Shown: positions 44,205 to 53,089, numbered from the stretch's first letter. The stretch: DNA of 64,000 nucleotides from JBCBAP01 sp038532435 (GCA_038532435.1 JBCBAP010000010.1:21336-85335), one strand, 5' to 3'. Made by a program: numbers and translations. Notes: generated from the sequence alone by a model not told the origin.

Positions 44205-45118
44205 GCTGCAGCCTCAAGAGGTTGAATCATTTCAGGAAACACAAGGGATTGATGGCAGCCGATCCCGGCCGTCGCGCCATCGCCGATGGCCGACGTCACG
44301 TTGTGACCCGGCCGCGCGCAGTCCCCGGCGGCGAAGACACCGGGGACGGAGGTCTGGCCCATCGGTCCGACCTGCACGTAGGGACCAAGGGGGCCCTCTT
44401 CATAGGCGCAACCCAGCATCTGCGCCGGCGTATCGTCGAGGCTGACACGTGGTGCGGCGAAGATGGCGGCGAAGCGGGAGGCCGCGCCCTTGTCGAACTC
44501 GGCAGTGATCCCGTCCGTCGCCTCTTTGAACCCTGCGACCCGCCTCGGTTCGATGGCAAAGCCTGCATGAGCGAAGCCTGTGGCATCGAACGCGCTGTCG
44601 ATCCCGGTCAACAGGGTGACATCCGCGCTCCAGTCCGCGCGGATGAGCTGTGCCTGATGGCCGGACATGGCGTGGTTGGTCAGCACCGCGAGCGGACGGT
44701 CCTTCACCTCGAACCCGTGGCAGTAAGGGCAGTGCAGGAGCGACCGTCCCCAAACCTCCGAAACACCGGGCAGGTCCGGGAGCGTGTCGCGAACACCGTG
44801 TGACAGGAGGATGCGGCGCGACGCCAGCATCTCTCCACCCGCCAGATCGACCCGGAAGCCGTCCTGCACGCCAGCGGTGCCGATGACCGTGTCGGTCACG
44901 ATCCTGACCGTGGGATAGGCGAGCGCGTCCGCACGAAACTTCTCGAGGATCGTCGCCGGCGGGGTGCCATCCCATCCGGGTACACCGTGTGCGCCCGGTG
45001 ATGTCCGGTTGCGTGGGGCACCTGCGTCCACGACCGTCACCCGCCTGCTGGCCCGGCCGAGTTGCAAAGCCGCGGTCAGCCCTGCGAAACTGCCACCTAT
45101 GATAATCACGTCTTCCAT
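44201..45118 (-). CDS. Thioredoxin reductase-like FAD/NAD(P)H oxidoreductase
   Basis: 305 residues. FAD-binding IIIGGSFAGLTAALQLGRAS, an active-site-like disulfide motif HCPYCHGFE (Cys-x2-Cys), and the late FAD motif VPGVFAAGDCARPGHNVTSA. The class resembles TrxR/AhpF-like oxidoreductases commonly paired with Rrf2 or ArsR regulators; the acceptor is unknown. ATG 45118 is preceded by AAGGGGG. First gene of the operon that continues into cobW and the ABC transporter, and divergent from the Rrf2 gene. Confidence 0.85.
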   Translation of the reverse strand: MEDVIIIGGSFAGLTAALQLGRASRRVTVVDAGAPRNRTSPGAHGVPGWDGTPPATILEKFRADALAYPTVRIVTDTVIGTAGVQDGFRVDLAGGEMLASRRILLSHGVRDTLPDLPGVSEVWGRSLLHCPYCHGFEVKDRPLAVLTNHAMSGHQAQLIRADWSADVTLLTGIDSAFDATGFAHAGFAIEPRRVAGFKEATDGITAEFDKGAASRFAAIFAAPRVSLDDTPAQMLGCAYEEGPLGPYVQVGPMGQTSVPGVFAAGDCARPGHNVTSAIGDGATAGIGCHQSLVFPEMIQPLEAAA

Positions 45119-45149
45119 GGAACGCCCCCTTGAGTCGCTCATCACAGCC

Positions 45150-45202
45150 ATCAGGTAACTAGTGAAGTTACTAGATATTCGCAACTCCAATTGTTACCTG
45201 AT
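45150..45202. promoter_or_regulatory. Symmetrical operator region between the flavoprotein operon and Rrf2 gene
   Basis: ATCAGGTAAC (45150-45159) and GTTACCTGAT (45193-45202) are a perfect 10-bp inverted repeat. A second dyad, GTAACT (45155-45160) and AGTTAC (45166-45171) with a 5-bp spacer, lies inside it. Three GTAAC-type half sites within 53 bp upstream of both genes point to cooperative autoregulation by the Rrf2 protein. Confidence 0.65.
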
Positions 45203-45220
45203 CGCGAAAAAGGAGATCCC

Positions 45221-45634
45221 ATGAAGCGCAACAGCCGCCTTTCGCTGGCCCTTCACACGCTTGGGCACATGGCCGGTGAACCGGAGCGCACGCGGACGTC
45301 CGCGGACATCGCCGCCCATGCGGGCACCAATCCGGTCGTCGTGCGCCGGGTGCTGGGCCGGCTGCGGGAGGCCGGATTGCTGACGTCTGAGAAGGGACAC
45401 TCCGGCGGCTGGCGGCTTGCCCGCTCCCCCGATCAGATCACCCTCGCCGACGTCTATGTGGCGCTCGACGAGAGCCTTGTCGCGGTGGGAGGGGTTGCCG
45501 AGACACATGATTGCTCGGTGGAACACGCCCTCCACAACAAGGTGTCGACGGTGATGGAGGATATCGAACGCACCCTCATCGCCCGCCTGTCAGCAACGAC
45601 AATTGCGGAGGTTTGTGAGGCTAAGCCGACTTAA
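45221..45634 (+). CDS. Rrf2 family transcriptional regulator
   Basis: 137 residues. Winged helix LSLALHTLGHMAGEPERTRT, SADIAAHAGTNPVVVRRVLG, SGGWRLARSPDQITLADVY. It has a single Cys (HDCSVEHAL, near residue 108) in the dimer region, not the three-Cys cluster of IscR/NsrR, so it probably senses thiol or electrophile stress rather than Fe-S status. ATG 45221 has AAAAAGGAG 6 bp upstream. Divergent from the flavoprotein operon, its probable target. Confidence 0.87.
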   Translation: MKRNSRLSLALHTLGHMAGEPERTRTSADIAAHAGTNPVVVRRVLGRLREAGLLTSEKGHSGGWRLARSPDQITLADVYVALDESLVAVGGVAETHDCSVEHALHNKVSTVMEDIERTLIARLSATTIAEVCEAKPT

Positions 45635-45678
45635 GTACAGCCGATAGAGAATTGAAAATATATAATATTTTCACTTAA
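45631..45678. terminator. AT-rich nested palindromes between convergent genes
   Basis: GAAAATAT (45654-45661) and ATATTTTC (45665-45672) form a perfect hairpin with a 3-nt loop, enclosed by TTAAGT (45631-45636) and ACTTAA (45673-45678). In this GC-rich chromosome it stands out. It lies between the convergent rrf2 and surface-protein genes and may work as a bidirectional terminator or be a protein-binding site. Confidence 0.45.
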
Positions 45679-45736
45679 AAGAAGGGGGGGGATCCATCCA
45701 GAGCACTTGGCGCACACGTCGGACTAAACGTGGCCC

Positions 45737-48025
45737 TCAGACCTTCCCGGTCGATCTCGACCGAAGCCCCGACAAGGCAAGCGCCCCGAGCCCGGACAGC
45801 AGCAAGAGCCCCGCTCCAGGAACGGGGACCGGTGCGACCGGCGCGCGTAGATCCCCGACAATCTCCGCCCTCAGCACCCTCCCACCGTCTGCGAGAACCA
45901 CGCTGATCAGACCATCGGGCAAGATCACGAGGTCGTCGGACGCGGTGGGTGTTGCAGGTGTCGAGAGCGCGCCGAACAGAACCGCGCCTTCTGGCGTGGC
46001 AAAGGTGGTGATGCTGAAGTCGCCGCTGAGGTTGATCCCGACATCCGAGGTGATCAGATCGAACGTGTCGCCCTGTTCCGGAAAAGCCTCAATGTCGAAC
46101 CGCGCCGGATCGAACACCAGGTCGAGCGGACCGCGCAGGAAGACGGATCCGCTGACCGTCACCGGACTGGGACCCAGAACGAGCTCGAACCCACCCGAAT
46201 TCGACAGGCTCCCGTCGATGTCGAGCGTTCCGTCCTTTACCGCGATCTCGCCGTTGCCCGAGACGTCACCTTCGATCTGCAGGGCACCTGAACGCACGTC
46301 GAGAAGCCCATTGTTGACCAGATCGGTCTCGATGATCCCGGTGGTCGAACTGTCGCCCTCGATCTGGGTCATCGAGATGATGCCCGTGCTCGAGAGCGTG
46401 CCGCCTCCCGTGGTGTCGGCAACCACCGCATCCTGGTTCAGCGCCAGTTCTCCCCCACCCGTGAGGAAGAGATCGGGTGCGCGGGCGTTCTGACCGACGC
46501 GCAGGGTCGCATCCCCGTCACCCAGCCCGAACCCGATGATCCCGTCATTCTCGATCCGGCCCGTGGTTGTCAGGATCTCGCCGTTTCCGACGATGAAGGT
46601 CCCCTCGGTCGTCACATCCTCGAGGCTTCCGGACGCGGTTGTCAGCGTTACCTCCCCGAGGCTGCGCAGGGTCCCGCCGAAGATTGTCGTGTCGAGGGCG
46701 AGGATCGCGCCGTCTTCGGCCTGAACGACACCGTCGGAGGACTGGCTGAAGGTCGCGCCAAAGGAGAGAGCACCGCCAGAGCCGACCTCGACCATCTTGC
46801 GATTGAGTGTCCCTCCGGTGAGGTCGAGCGTGCCACCCTCGATCACCACGGTTTCAGCGTTGGTGAATTCGCCGTCGATGCGCAGGGTGCCTGAGCGGAC
46901 TTCGACGCGGCCGGTGTTGATGAGATCGATCCCGATGATCCCGGTTGTGGAGCTGTCCCCCACGACCTGGGTCATTGAGATCGTGCCGCCGCTTGTGAGA
47001 GTGCCATCTCCGGTCGTGTCCTCAATCACCGCGTCCTGGTTCAGTGCCAGCTCTCCGTCTCCGAGCAGAAACAGGTCGGATGCTAGGCTGCTTCGGCCGA
47101 TCCTGAGGATCGCATCACCGTCGCCGAGCCCGAAGCCGATGATGCCATCGTTTTCGATGCGTCCCGTTGTCGTCAGCGTCTCCCCGTTTCCGATGACGAA
47201 GGATCCCTCGGTCGTGACATCCTCGAGGCTGCCCGACGCTGTCGTGAGGTTCACGGAGCCGAGGCTCCGCAAGGTTCCTTGCAAGATCGTGGTGTCGAGC
47301 ACGAGCGTCGTACCATCCTCCGCCTCCACGACGCCCTCGGACGACTGCGAGAACACTGTGCTGAAGGAGAGATCTCCGCCGGATTTCACCTCGACCTTGT
47401 TCCGGTTGCTCACGTCCCCGTTCAGATCGAGCGTGCCGCCCTCAACGACGACCACCTCGTTGTTGATCAGATCGCCGTCGATGCGCAGGGTGCCGGAGCG
47501 GACCTCGACCAGTCCGTTGTTGGTCAGGTCAACGTCGATCACGCCGGTGGTGGAACTGTCGCCCGCGACCTGGGTCATTGAGATGGTACCACTGCTCGAA
47601 AGCGTGCCCTCGCCAGTCGCATCGCTGATCACCGCGTCCTGGTTCAGCGCCAGCTCCCCGTCTCCGTTCAGGAAGAGGTCCGGGATGCGAACGTTCACGC
47701 CGACCTGCAAGGTTGCATCACCCGCGCCCAGTTCGAACCCGATCACGCCCTCGTTTTCGATCCGCCCTTCTCCAACGCTCGTCGACCCGTTGGAAATCAC
47801 AAGGCTCGTGTCCGCGTCGATCGTGGGCGGCAGGGTCGCGGGTGCAATGACGACGGTCGCGCCGGTTGCGGCTGACGCTGCGAAGACCATGAGGCCGGTG
47901 CTGATCGCCACCAATGAAGGCGTGGTGGCTCTGAAATGGGTGTGATCGGGGTGAGCTGGCGACAAGAAGGATGGGATCTGAATCACTTTTGGCTCCACAC
48001 TTAAATACGCAGACCACTCTACCAT
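45737..48025 (-). CDS. Repeat-containing surface protein with VPxPA-CTERM-like anchor
   Basis: 762 residues. An extended leader ends in a hydrophobic stretch (TTPSLVAISTGLMVFAASAA, about 34-53). Residues 87-605 are two and a half beta-helix-like repeats of exactly 201 residues, each with GRIEN-G-IGF, ELALNQDAV, SMTQ...GDSSTTG and VRSGTLRI. They resemble passenger domains of autotransporters and haemagglutinins, but no autotransporter barrel follows. The end PVPVPGAGLLLLSGLGALAL plus a basic tail (RSRS-GK) is the VPLPA/PEP-CTERM sorting arrangement, so a rhombosortase or exosortase would process it. The role is probably adhesion or matrix. Confidence 0.75.
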   Translation of the reverse strand: MVEWSAYLSVEPKVIQIPSFLSPAHPDHTHFRATTPSLVAISTGLMVFAASAATGATVVIAPATLPPTIDADTSLVISNGSTSVGEGRIENEGVIGFELGAGDATLQVGVNVRIPDLFLNGDGELALNQDAVISDATGEGTLSSSGTISMTQVAGDSSTTGVIDVDLTNNGLVEVRSGTLRIDGDLINNEVVVVEGGTLDLNGDVSNRNKVEVKSGGDLSFSTVFSQSSEGVVEAEDGTTLVLDTTILQGTLRSLGSVNLTTASGSLEDVTTEGSFVIGNGETLTTTGRIENDGIIGFGLGDGDAILRIGRSSLASDLFLLGDGELALNQDAVIEDTTGDGTLTSGGTISMTQVVGDSSTTGIIGIDLINTGRVEVRSGTLRIDGEFTNAETVVIEGGTLDLTGGTLNRKMVEVGSGGALSFGATFSQSSDGVVQAEDGAILALDTTIFGGTLRSLGEVTLTTASGSLEDVTTEGTFIVGNGEILTTTGRIENDGIIGFGLGDGDATLRVGQNARAPDLFLTGGGELALNQDAVVADTTGGGTLSSTGIISMTQIEGDSSTTGIIETDLVNNGLLDVRSGALQIEGDVSGNGEIAVKDGTLDIDGSLSNSGGFELVLGPSPVTVSGSVFLRGPLDLVFDPARFDIEAFPEQGDTFDLITSDVGINLSGDFSITTFATPEGAVLFGALSTPATPTASDDLVILPDGLISVVLADGGRVLRAEIVGDLRAPVAPVPVPGAGLLLLSGLGALALSGLRSRSTGKV
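46190..46561 (-). repeat. Surface-protein repeat unit 3, truncated
   Basis: Residues 489 to about 612. Only the first 124 or so positions match; the second half is replaced by a different C-terminal region. Confidence 0.7.
46562..47164 (-). repeat. Surface-protein repeat unit 2 (603 bp)
   Basis: Residues 288-488, starting at GRIENDG; the same length as unit 1 and very close to it, including SLEDVTTEG at the end. Confidence 0.8.
47165..47767 (-). repeat. Surface-protein repeat unit 1 (603 bp)
   Basis: Residues 87-287, starting at GRIENEG. The distance to the same motif in unit 2 is exactly 201 codons. Confidence 0.8.
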
Positions 48026-48234
48026 GAGTTGAGATTGTTACAGCTTTACGACAGCGACTCTCTTGCACGCGGGTCGGTGCCGACGGCGATGCCCACGCTG
48101 AGATGCTACGAAGACTGACGAAGCACCCGAAATGTTCAGCCTTGATGTCAGACCGCGGAGATCGTGCGTCCGCCTTTGCGGATTAGACGATATGTTATTA
48201 CGTTTTGGGCGCAAGCAACCTTCCGGACCGCACC

Positions 48235-49473
48235 ATGCGCCTGACACTTCTGACCATGCTTCTGGGGGCGGTAACGCTGCCGGTGTTCGCGGATCAGTCG
48301 TGTGACGTGGGCGTTTACGGGCAGAGCCGGGACTTTGTCGTCATCACGCGCACCGAAGACGGATTTCGCTACGGTCTTGCGGATGGGCGGGTCGGCGATC
48401 CTTCAGCACCGGACGCGACGGTGGTGTGTGCTGCGGGTTCGGTGATTGCGGATGGCGCGCACCTGCCGCGGCAGCCCCTTCGCATCTCGGACACGACGTT
48501 CGATGCGGAAGGCACCCCGCTGCGGGGGCGTTTGATCGAGCCAATGGATGCGGGCGCGAACACGCCGCTCGTCGTCTATGCACACGGGTCCGAGCGCAGC
48601 GGCTGGATCGATCATGTCCCTGATCCCTACCAGATGGTTGCGCGCGGTATCTCGGTGTTCGTCTTTGACAAGCGGGGCACGGGTCAGTCCGGAGGGCGCT
48701 ACTCCCAGAACATCCCGCGCCTTGCCAGCGATCTGGTTTTCGCATCCGGCGAGGCGCGTCGGCTCGCCGGGGAGCGGTTCGGCCGCTTCGGTTTCATCGG
48801 CCTCAGCCAGGGAGGGTGGGTCGCGCCCTACGCGGCAGCTGCGGCCGGGGCTGAGTTCGTGGCCGTTGGTTACGGTCTGGTGGCGAGCATCCTGGAGGAG
48901 GACGCGGCGGAGATCGATCTTGCCCTGCGCGAGGCGGGGTATGGGTCCGACGTGATCAGACAAGCCCGCCGGATCACCGACGCGACCGCCCGTATCGCGA
49001 CCACCGGCTCTGAAGAGGCGGTTCGCGCTCTTGAACCCCTCAGGGCCGAATTTGCCGAGCAGCCCTGGATCGACCATGTGGAGGGCGACTTTACCGGCCT
49101 GCTCTTCAACGCCACAACGGAAGAGATCCTGACCTCCCTTGGCCCCTATTTCGAGAGCCTCGACGTGGATTGGTCCGTCGATCCCGTTGCGGTCGTCGCC
49201 GAGGTGACCGTTCCGCAGCTTTGGGTGCTCGCGGGTGCGGATCGGGAAGCGCCGATCGACCTGACCCTCGACCGTCTCCGCACACTGCAGGAAGAGCGGG
49301 AGGACATGACGGTCGCTATCTTCCCGGAGGCTGACCACGGCATGTGGGAGTTCGAAACGGGCGAAGGCGACGCGCGGAACTACATGCGCATCGCCTCCGG
49401 GTACTACGATCTGGTTGCCGACTGGATCCTTGGTGACCTAAGCGGTCCCTACGGCAGCGCCATTTTGGAGTGA
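48235..49473 (+). CDS. Secreted alpha/beta-hydrolase
   Basis: 412 residues. Signal peptide (LTLLTMLLGAVTLPVFA|D), YAHGSERSG for the oxyanion region, nucleophile elbow GLSQGG (Ser191), and EADHGMWEF for the catalytic His. The fold and length resemble YqjL/prolyl-oligopeptidase-like esterases of the CocE/S9 group. Substrate unknown. ATG 48235 begins the signal peptide; ten codons upstream are open but lie outside it. Confidence 0.85.
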   Translation: MRLTLLTMLLGAVTLPVFADQSCDVGVYGQSRDFVVITRTEDGFRYGLADGRVGDPSAPDATVVCAAGSVIADGAHLPRQPLRISDTTFDAEGTPLRGRLIEPMDAGANTPLVVYAHGSERSGWIDHVPDPYQMVARGISVFVFDKRGTGQSGGRYSQNIPRLASDLVFASGEARRLAGERFGRFGFIGLSQGGWVAPYAAAAAGAEFVAVGYGLVASILEEDAAEIDLALREAGYGSDVIRQARRITDATARIATTGSEEAVRALEPLRAEFAEQPWIDHVEGDFTGLLFNATTEEILTSLGPYFESLDVDWSVDPVAVVAEVTVPQLWVLAGADREAPIDLTLDRLRTLQEEREDMTVAIFPEADHGMWEFETGEGDARNYMRIASGYYDLVADWILGDLSGPYGSAILE

Positions 49474-49570
49474 CGCCGGTGAGAGGCATTGGCCGTCCGG
49501 GAGCATTGTTTCACCTTTGGCGGTCCGCTCCGGTCTCAGAATGGTTGCCTCAACCTGTGTGATCTGCGTC

Positions 49571-50365
49571 TCAGTTCAACAGAGCCGACGCGTTGCTTTC
49601 GAGGTGTTTGATGGACGTCGTGCCCGGAATGGCAAGGATGTTCGGCGACCGCGCGAGGAGCGACCGGAGCGCCTCGCCCGGATCGACCGCCGCCCCCTGT
49701 CTCATCGGGTTCGCGCCGAGGGGCCCGTGCGGGACAAAGGCGATGCCCAGATCGTGCAGCCAGTCGATCATGCGCTCCATCTCCTCATCGGGCGCATCCG
49801 CGGGTGAATAGCGGTTCTGCACCGCTGCGACGGGCGCCACCTCTAGAGCCCCTTCGACCTCGGCCCGGGTGACGTTCGAGAGCCCGATCATGTCGATCTT
49901 TCCCGCCTGCCGCATCTCCTCGAGCGCTGCGACGCTCTCCTCGATCGGGGTGATGCCGTCGGGCGCGTGAACATAGTAGAGATCGATCATGCTGGTCCGC
50001 AGAGTGGCGAGACTCTCCTCAAGGTGCCGTCTCAGGGTGGCCGGTGAGGTGTCGCGGCGGATGCTGGTCGCATCCTTTTCCACACCGCCCTTGGATGCGA
50101 TGAACATCTCCCCGTAGGAGCCATCGGCGGACAAAAGCGCGTCCGCGATCAGCCGTTCATTGTCATGGGGTCCGTAGGCCCGGGCAGTGTCGATATGGGT
50201 CACTCCCAGATCGCGGGCGCGCTGCAGCAAAGCGATGCCGCCGGTCCAGTCCGCGTACGGGCCGAAGTTCCGGGGCTGACCCGTCAGACGCATCGCGCCA
50301 TAGCCGATGCGGTTGACCGTCCGGCCGTTCAGGAAGGTGAAGCTGGTGTCCAGGGTGTTGGTCAT
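49571..50365 (-). CDS. Aldo/keto reductase
   Basis: 264 residues, a (beta-alpha)8 NAD(P)H enzyme. The catalytic tetrad is visible as HIDTARAYGPH (Asp, Tyr), IASKGG (Lys) and DLYYVHAPD (His), and IGLSNVTRAEVE is the family's glycine-Leu-Ser-Asn strand. It ends with IPGTTSIKHLESN, the NADP 2'-phosphate loop. Divergent from the LysR gene, which may regulate it. Confidence 0.92.
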   Translation of the reverse strand: MTNTLDTSFTFLNGRTVNRIGYGAMRLTGQPRNFGPYADWTGGIALLQRARDLGVTHIDTARAYGPHDNERLIADALLSADGSYGEMFIASKGGVEKDATSIRRDTSPATLRRHLEESLATLRTSMIDLYYVHAPDGITPIEESVAALEEMRQAGKIDMIGLSNVTRAEVEGALEVAPVAAVQNRYSPADAPDEEMERMIDWLHDLGIAFVPHGPLGANPMRQGAAVDPGEALRSLLARSPNILAIPGTTSIKHLESNASALLN

Positions 50366-50458
50366 GTCGTGTTCCTTTCCGTCCGATGGAGAGGAAGATA
50401 CGCAGCTGTTGTCATATCGGTAGTCGCATGAAGGCTAAATTTGTTATACGCTAAGTGT

Positions 50459-51349
50459 ATGGCAGTACGGTTCGACAGACTTACCCTTCTGGAGACCTTC
50501 GTTCGGGTCGCAGAGCGGGGGTCGCTTTCGCGAGCGGCTCGCGATCTCGGCATGTCGCAACCATCGGTTTCCAGACAGCTTGCAGCGTTGGAAGCCCGGC
50601 TTGGCGTGGTGCTCGCCCGTCGCACGACCCATGACGTGACCCTTACCGCCGACGGGCTGGCGCTGCTGGAGGATGCCCGCCGGATGCTGGGCGAATGGGA
50701 GGTTGTGGAGGAGCGGTACGGCGATGCCGATGTGCTCAAGGGCGTGATCCGGGTCGTTGCACCTATCGCGCTGGGGCAGGGTCTGTTCGTTCACGCAGCC
50801 TCCCTGTTCATGACAGATCATCCGGAAGTGTCCGTGGACTGGCGCCTGCGGGACGACGAGATCCGGTTTGCCGAGGAAGGTTGCGATTGCTGGGTCAAAA
50901 TCGGTCCGGTTCCGGACGACACTCTGGTGGTGCGAGAATTCGCGCGGGTCGAGCGCATGGTTGTCGGCACCCCGGACTGCCTCGCCGCCCATGACGGTGC
51001 CACGCTCAAGGATATGCCCTGGTTGACGCTCGGTCCCTTCGAGGGCAACCGCATCGAACTGTTCGATGATGAGGGTCGAATGGAAGCCTTCTCCGTCACG
51101 CCACGACTGGCAAGCGACAACATCTTCGCGCTCTACGAAGCCTGTTTGCAGGGCGTCGGCGTCGCCATCCTGCCGCGCTGGTTCGTTGCGAAAGAACTGA
51201 CGGGTGGTGCGTTGGTGGATGCGGCGGCCGGTTTGCGCGCGGCCCGGCTGCCGGTGAACCTCGCTCTCGCACCGGGGGCGAAGCGGCCTGCGCGGGTGGA
51301 GCGGTTCTGCGAGGCGCTTCACACCTGGTGTCGCGACCGGTTGCAGTGA
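50459..51349 (+). CDS. LysR family transcriptional regulator
   Basis: 296 residues. Winged helix ETFVRVAERGSLSRAARDLG, then SQPSVSRQLAALEARLG (about 10-50). The effector domain is of the CrgA/DsdC-like subgroup (VRVVAPIALGQGLF). ATG 50459 is used; a TTG 18 bp upstream is in frame. Its start lies 93 bp from the divergent aldo/keto reductase. Confidence 0.88.
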   Translation: MAVRFDRLTLLETFVRVAERGSLSRAARDLGMSQPSVSRQLAALEARLGVVLARRTTHDVTLTADGLALLEDARRMLGEWEVVEERYGDADVLKGVIRVVAPIALGQGLFVHAASLFMTDHPEVSVDWRLRDDEIRFAEEGCDCWVKIGPVPDDTLVVREFARVERMVVGTPDCLAAHDGATLKDMPWLTLGPFEGNRIELFDDEGRMEAFSVTPRLASDNIFALYEACLQGVGVAILPRWFVAKELTGGALVDAAAGLRAARLPVNLALAPGAKRPARVERFCEALHTWCRDRLQ

Positions 51350-52030
51350 ACTGTGAAGACTTGGTTTTCCCTGCATCGCGCGCCGGCTACCGCGGGCTGC
51401 GCCGAGGCAGGGTTGGGCCTACGATCCTTCGATGGGAGAGGGACGAGACGGCGGCACCGACTGCGGCTTCGGGGTGCAGGGAGGGGGCAGACCTCGAGCC
51501 GTCTTTGCACCGGTGCCCCTTCCCAACATGTCCGACCTCACCGGTCATCCGCGGTGCGGGCGTTCACACCGCGGAACGCCTCTGACAGTAGCCCATCAAC
51601 CCGATCGAAAGAGGTGCGCCGGGCAGATACAGGACCCTTGAGGGTAGCAGAAACGGGTCAGCGCGTGTCAGCAATACTGCATCTTCGTTGGCAAGCTCGG
51701 CTGAAGATAAGCGGGCACCGACGATAAAGGCGTTGAAGAACCCCGTCCCGTTTGGCAACAACATCGCAAAGGCAGGGAGCACATCAAGGGGCACCTCGTT
51801 CTTCCCTCTAAACTCCGTGTGGGTGAGGGCATCTCCACCGGAGCCGCACCTGTCGCGATCCCCGCCCCTTTCCCGGGTTCGAGGGTGCTTCATCCTCGCA
51901 CTCTCGCAGACATCGCGCGGGCTCTGCTAATCGCCTGCACCTGCAAACCGAACCCGAGTGAACAAGGAGTTGCCTGTGAAACGTGCTGCAGATGGCGAGG
52001 CGCTCACCCACGCAGGTCGCCCCACGCGGA
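51350..52030. other. 681-bp region without a recognisable gene
   Basis: No supported gene. A minus-strand frame at 51564-51893 has a hydrophobic, protein-like portion (LDVLPAFAMLLPNGTGFF, ALSIG-LMG in the end) but no family or ribosome site. It may be a remnant of a lost gene. Confidence 0.35.
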
Positions 52031-52531
52031 TCAGTGCAGAAGGTTCTTCAGCAGGCTGATGGCGAGCCCGATCGCACCTGTAAAAGCCCCGCCAAGGCAG
52101 GCGGCGAAGAGGGTCCGGGACAGTCGAAACCCGATGCGCGCACCGTAGAAGATCAAGAGGCCCAGAGCGGACACCTGCGCGAGAAACAGGGCGGATGCCC
52201 GGTCGAGGATCCCCGCGGTACTGAGAACCATGACGAGGGTTGGAACGTTAACCGCCAGCAGGACGGTTCGACTGTGCGCCCAGGCCGACGAGACGCTTGC
52301 CCAGTTCGCCGACCGGTTGGTCTTTAACGCGGTCGCGGCCATGGTCGCGTACGCCTTTGCCAATGCGACCGCGAGCACGGACGTGAAGAGCAGCCCGACT
52401 ATCGCGAGAGGGTTCAGCGTCGCGGGGTCCGTTGCGGCGAGGATGCCCATGACGGTGATGGCGCCATAGATTGCGCCGAACGCCGCATCGTCGACGCGCC
52501 GGGCGGGAGAGGGGTCGCCCGAACCCTGCAC
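52031..52531 (-). CDS. Membrane protein of unknown function
   Basis: 166 residues, about four transmembrane helices (AIYGAITVMGILAATDP, AIVGLLFTSVLAVALAKAY, VLLAVNVPTLVMVLSTAGIL, a C-terminal glycine-rich helix). I do not recognise the family. It follows the next membrane gene by 1 bp, so the two are one operon. Confidence 0.6.
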   Translation of the reverse strand: MQGSGDPSPARRVDDAAFGAIYGAITVMGILAATDPATLNPLAIVGLLFTSVLAVALAKAYATMAATALKTNRSANWASVSSAWAHSRTVLLAVNVPTLVMVLSTAGILDRASALFLAQVSALGLLIFYGARIGFRLSRTLFAACLGGAFTGAIGLAISLLKNLLH

Positions 52532-52532
52532 G

Positions 52533-52997
52533 TCAGTGGACGCTTTGCGCAGGTTCGCCGCCGGTCATGCCCGAGATGTAAACGAACACACTCAGCACGA
52601 TGGCTGATCCCGAGATGAGGGTCATGACCGTACCCGGGACGAAATGCACGAAGCCGCCGAGATCTATGAACAGGAAGTAGCCGACATCGGTGAGCCCGCC
52701 GACCACGGCGGTGAAGGCGAGCCATGTCGCGTTGGCCCGCCAGATAAACGCGCCTCCAACCAGTGTGAAGAGACCGATCCAGAGCAGGTTGAACCCGTGC
52801 TGGTTGATCAGCGCATCGGTCGCTGCGGCATAGGTTTCGTGAAACACCGAAGGATCTACCGCATCGGCAATTCCCGCAATCGACGCGGGCGCGGGCTGGG
52901 CAATGGTGACAATTCCGGCGAACGCGTGAACCGCGCCCCAGACGATCCAAAGGACGGAGATGATCTTCAAGGTAAGTGCGGTCTGGGCAGGTGTCAT
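52533..52997 (-). CDS. Membrane protein of unknown function
   Basis: 154 residues, four transmembrane helices (IISVLWIVWGAVHAFAGIVT, GFNLLWIGLFTLVGGAFIW, WLAFTAVVGGLTDVGYFLF, VMTLISGSAIVLSVFVYISG). Layout resembles small DoxX/DUF4267-like membrane proteins, but no motif decides. First gene of a two-gene unit. Confidence 0.62.
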   Translation of the reverse strand: MTPAQTALTLKIISVLWIVWGAVHAFAGIVTIAQPAPASIAGIADAVDPSVFHETYAAATDALINQHGFNLLWIGLFTLVGGAFIWRANATWLAFTAVVGGLTDVGYFLFIDLGGFVHFVPGTVMTLISGSAIVLSVFVYISGMTGGEPAQSVH

Positions 52998-53089
52998 TGG
53001 CGGGATCCGTAGGTCTGTTGGTTCGGGCTATCCGTGTTACGCAGTTTCGTTGACGTCACAGCGGGCGTTGGGTGGAGTGATGAGATGTC

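Noticed and set aside
44150..45220. Possible Zur box for the CobW/metal-importer operon
   Set aside because: No palindrome of the ATGTTATAATATAACAT type was found; the only strong dyad fits an Rrf2 regulator.
46797..47945. 382-codon plus-strand frame rich in Ser, Pro and Val
   Set aside because: Mirror image of the repeat-protein gene, with the same period; no start signal.
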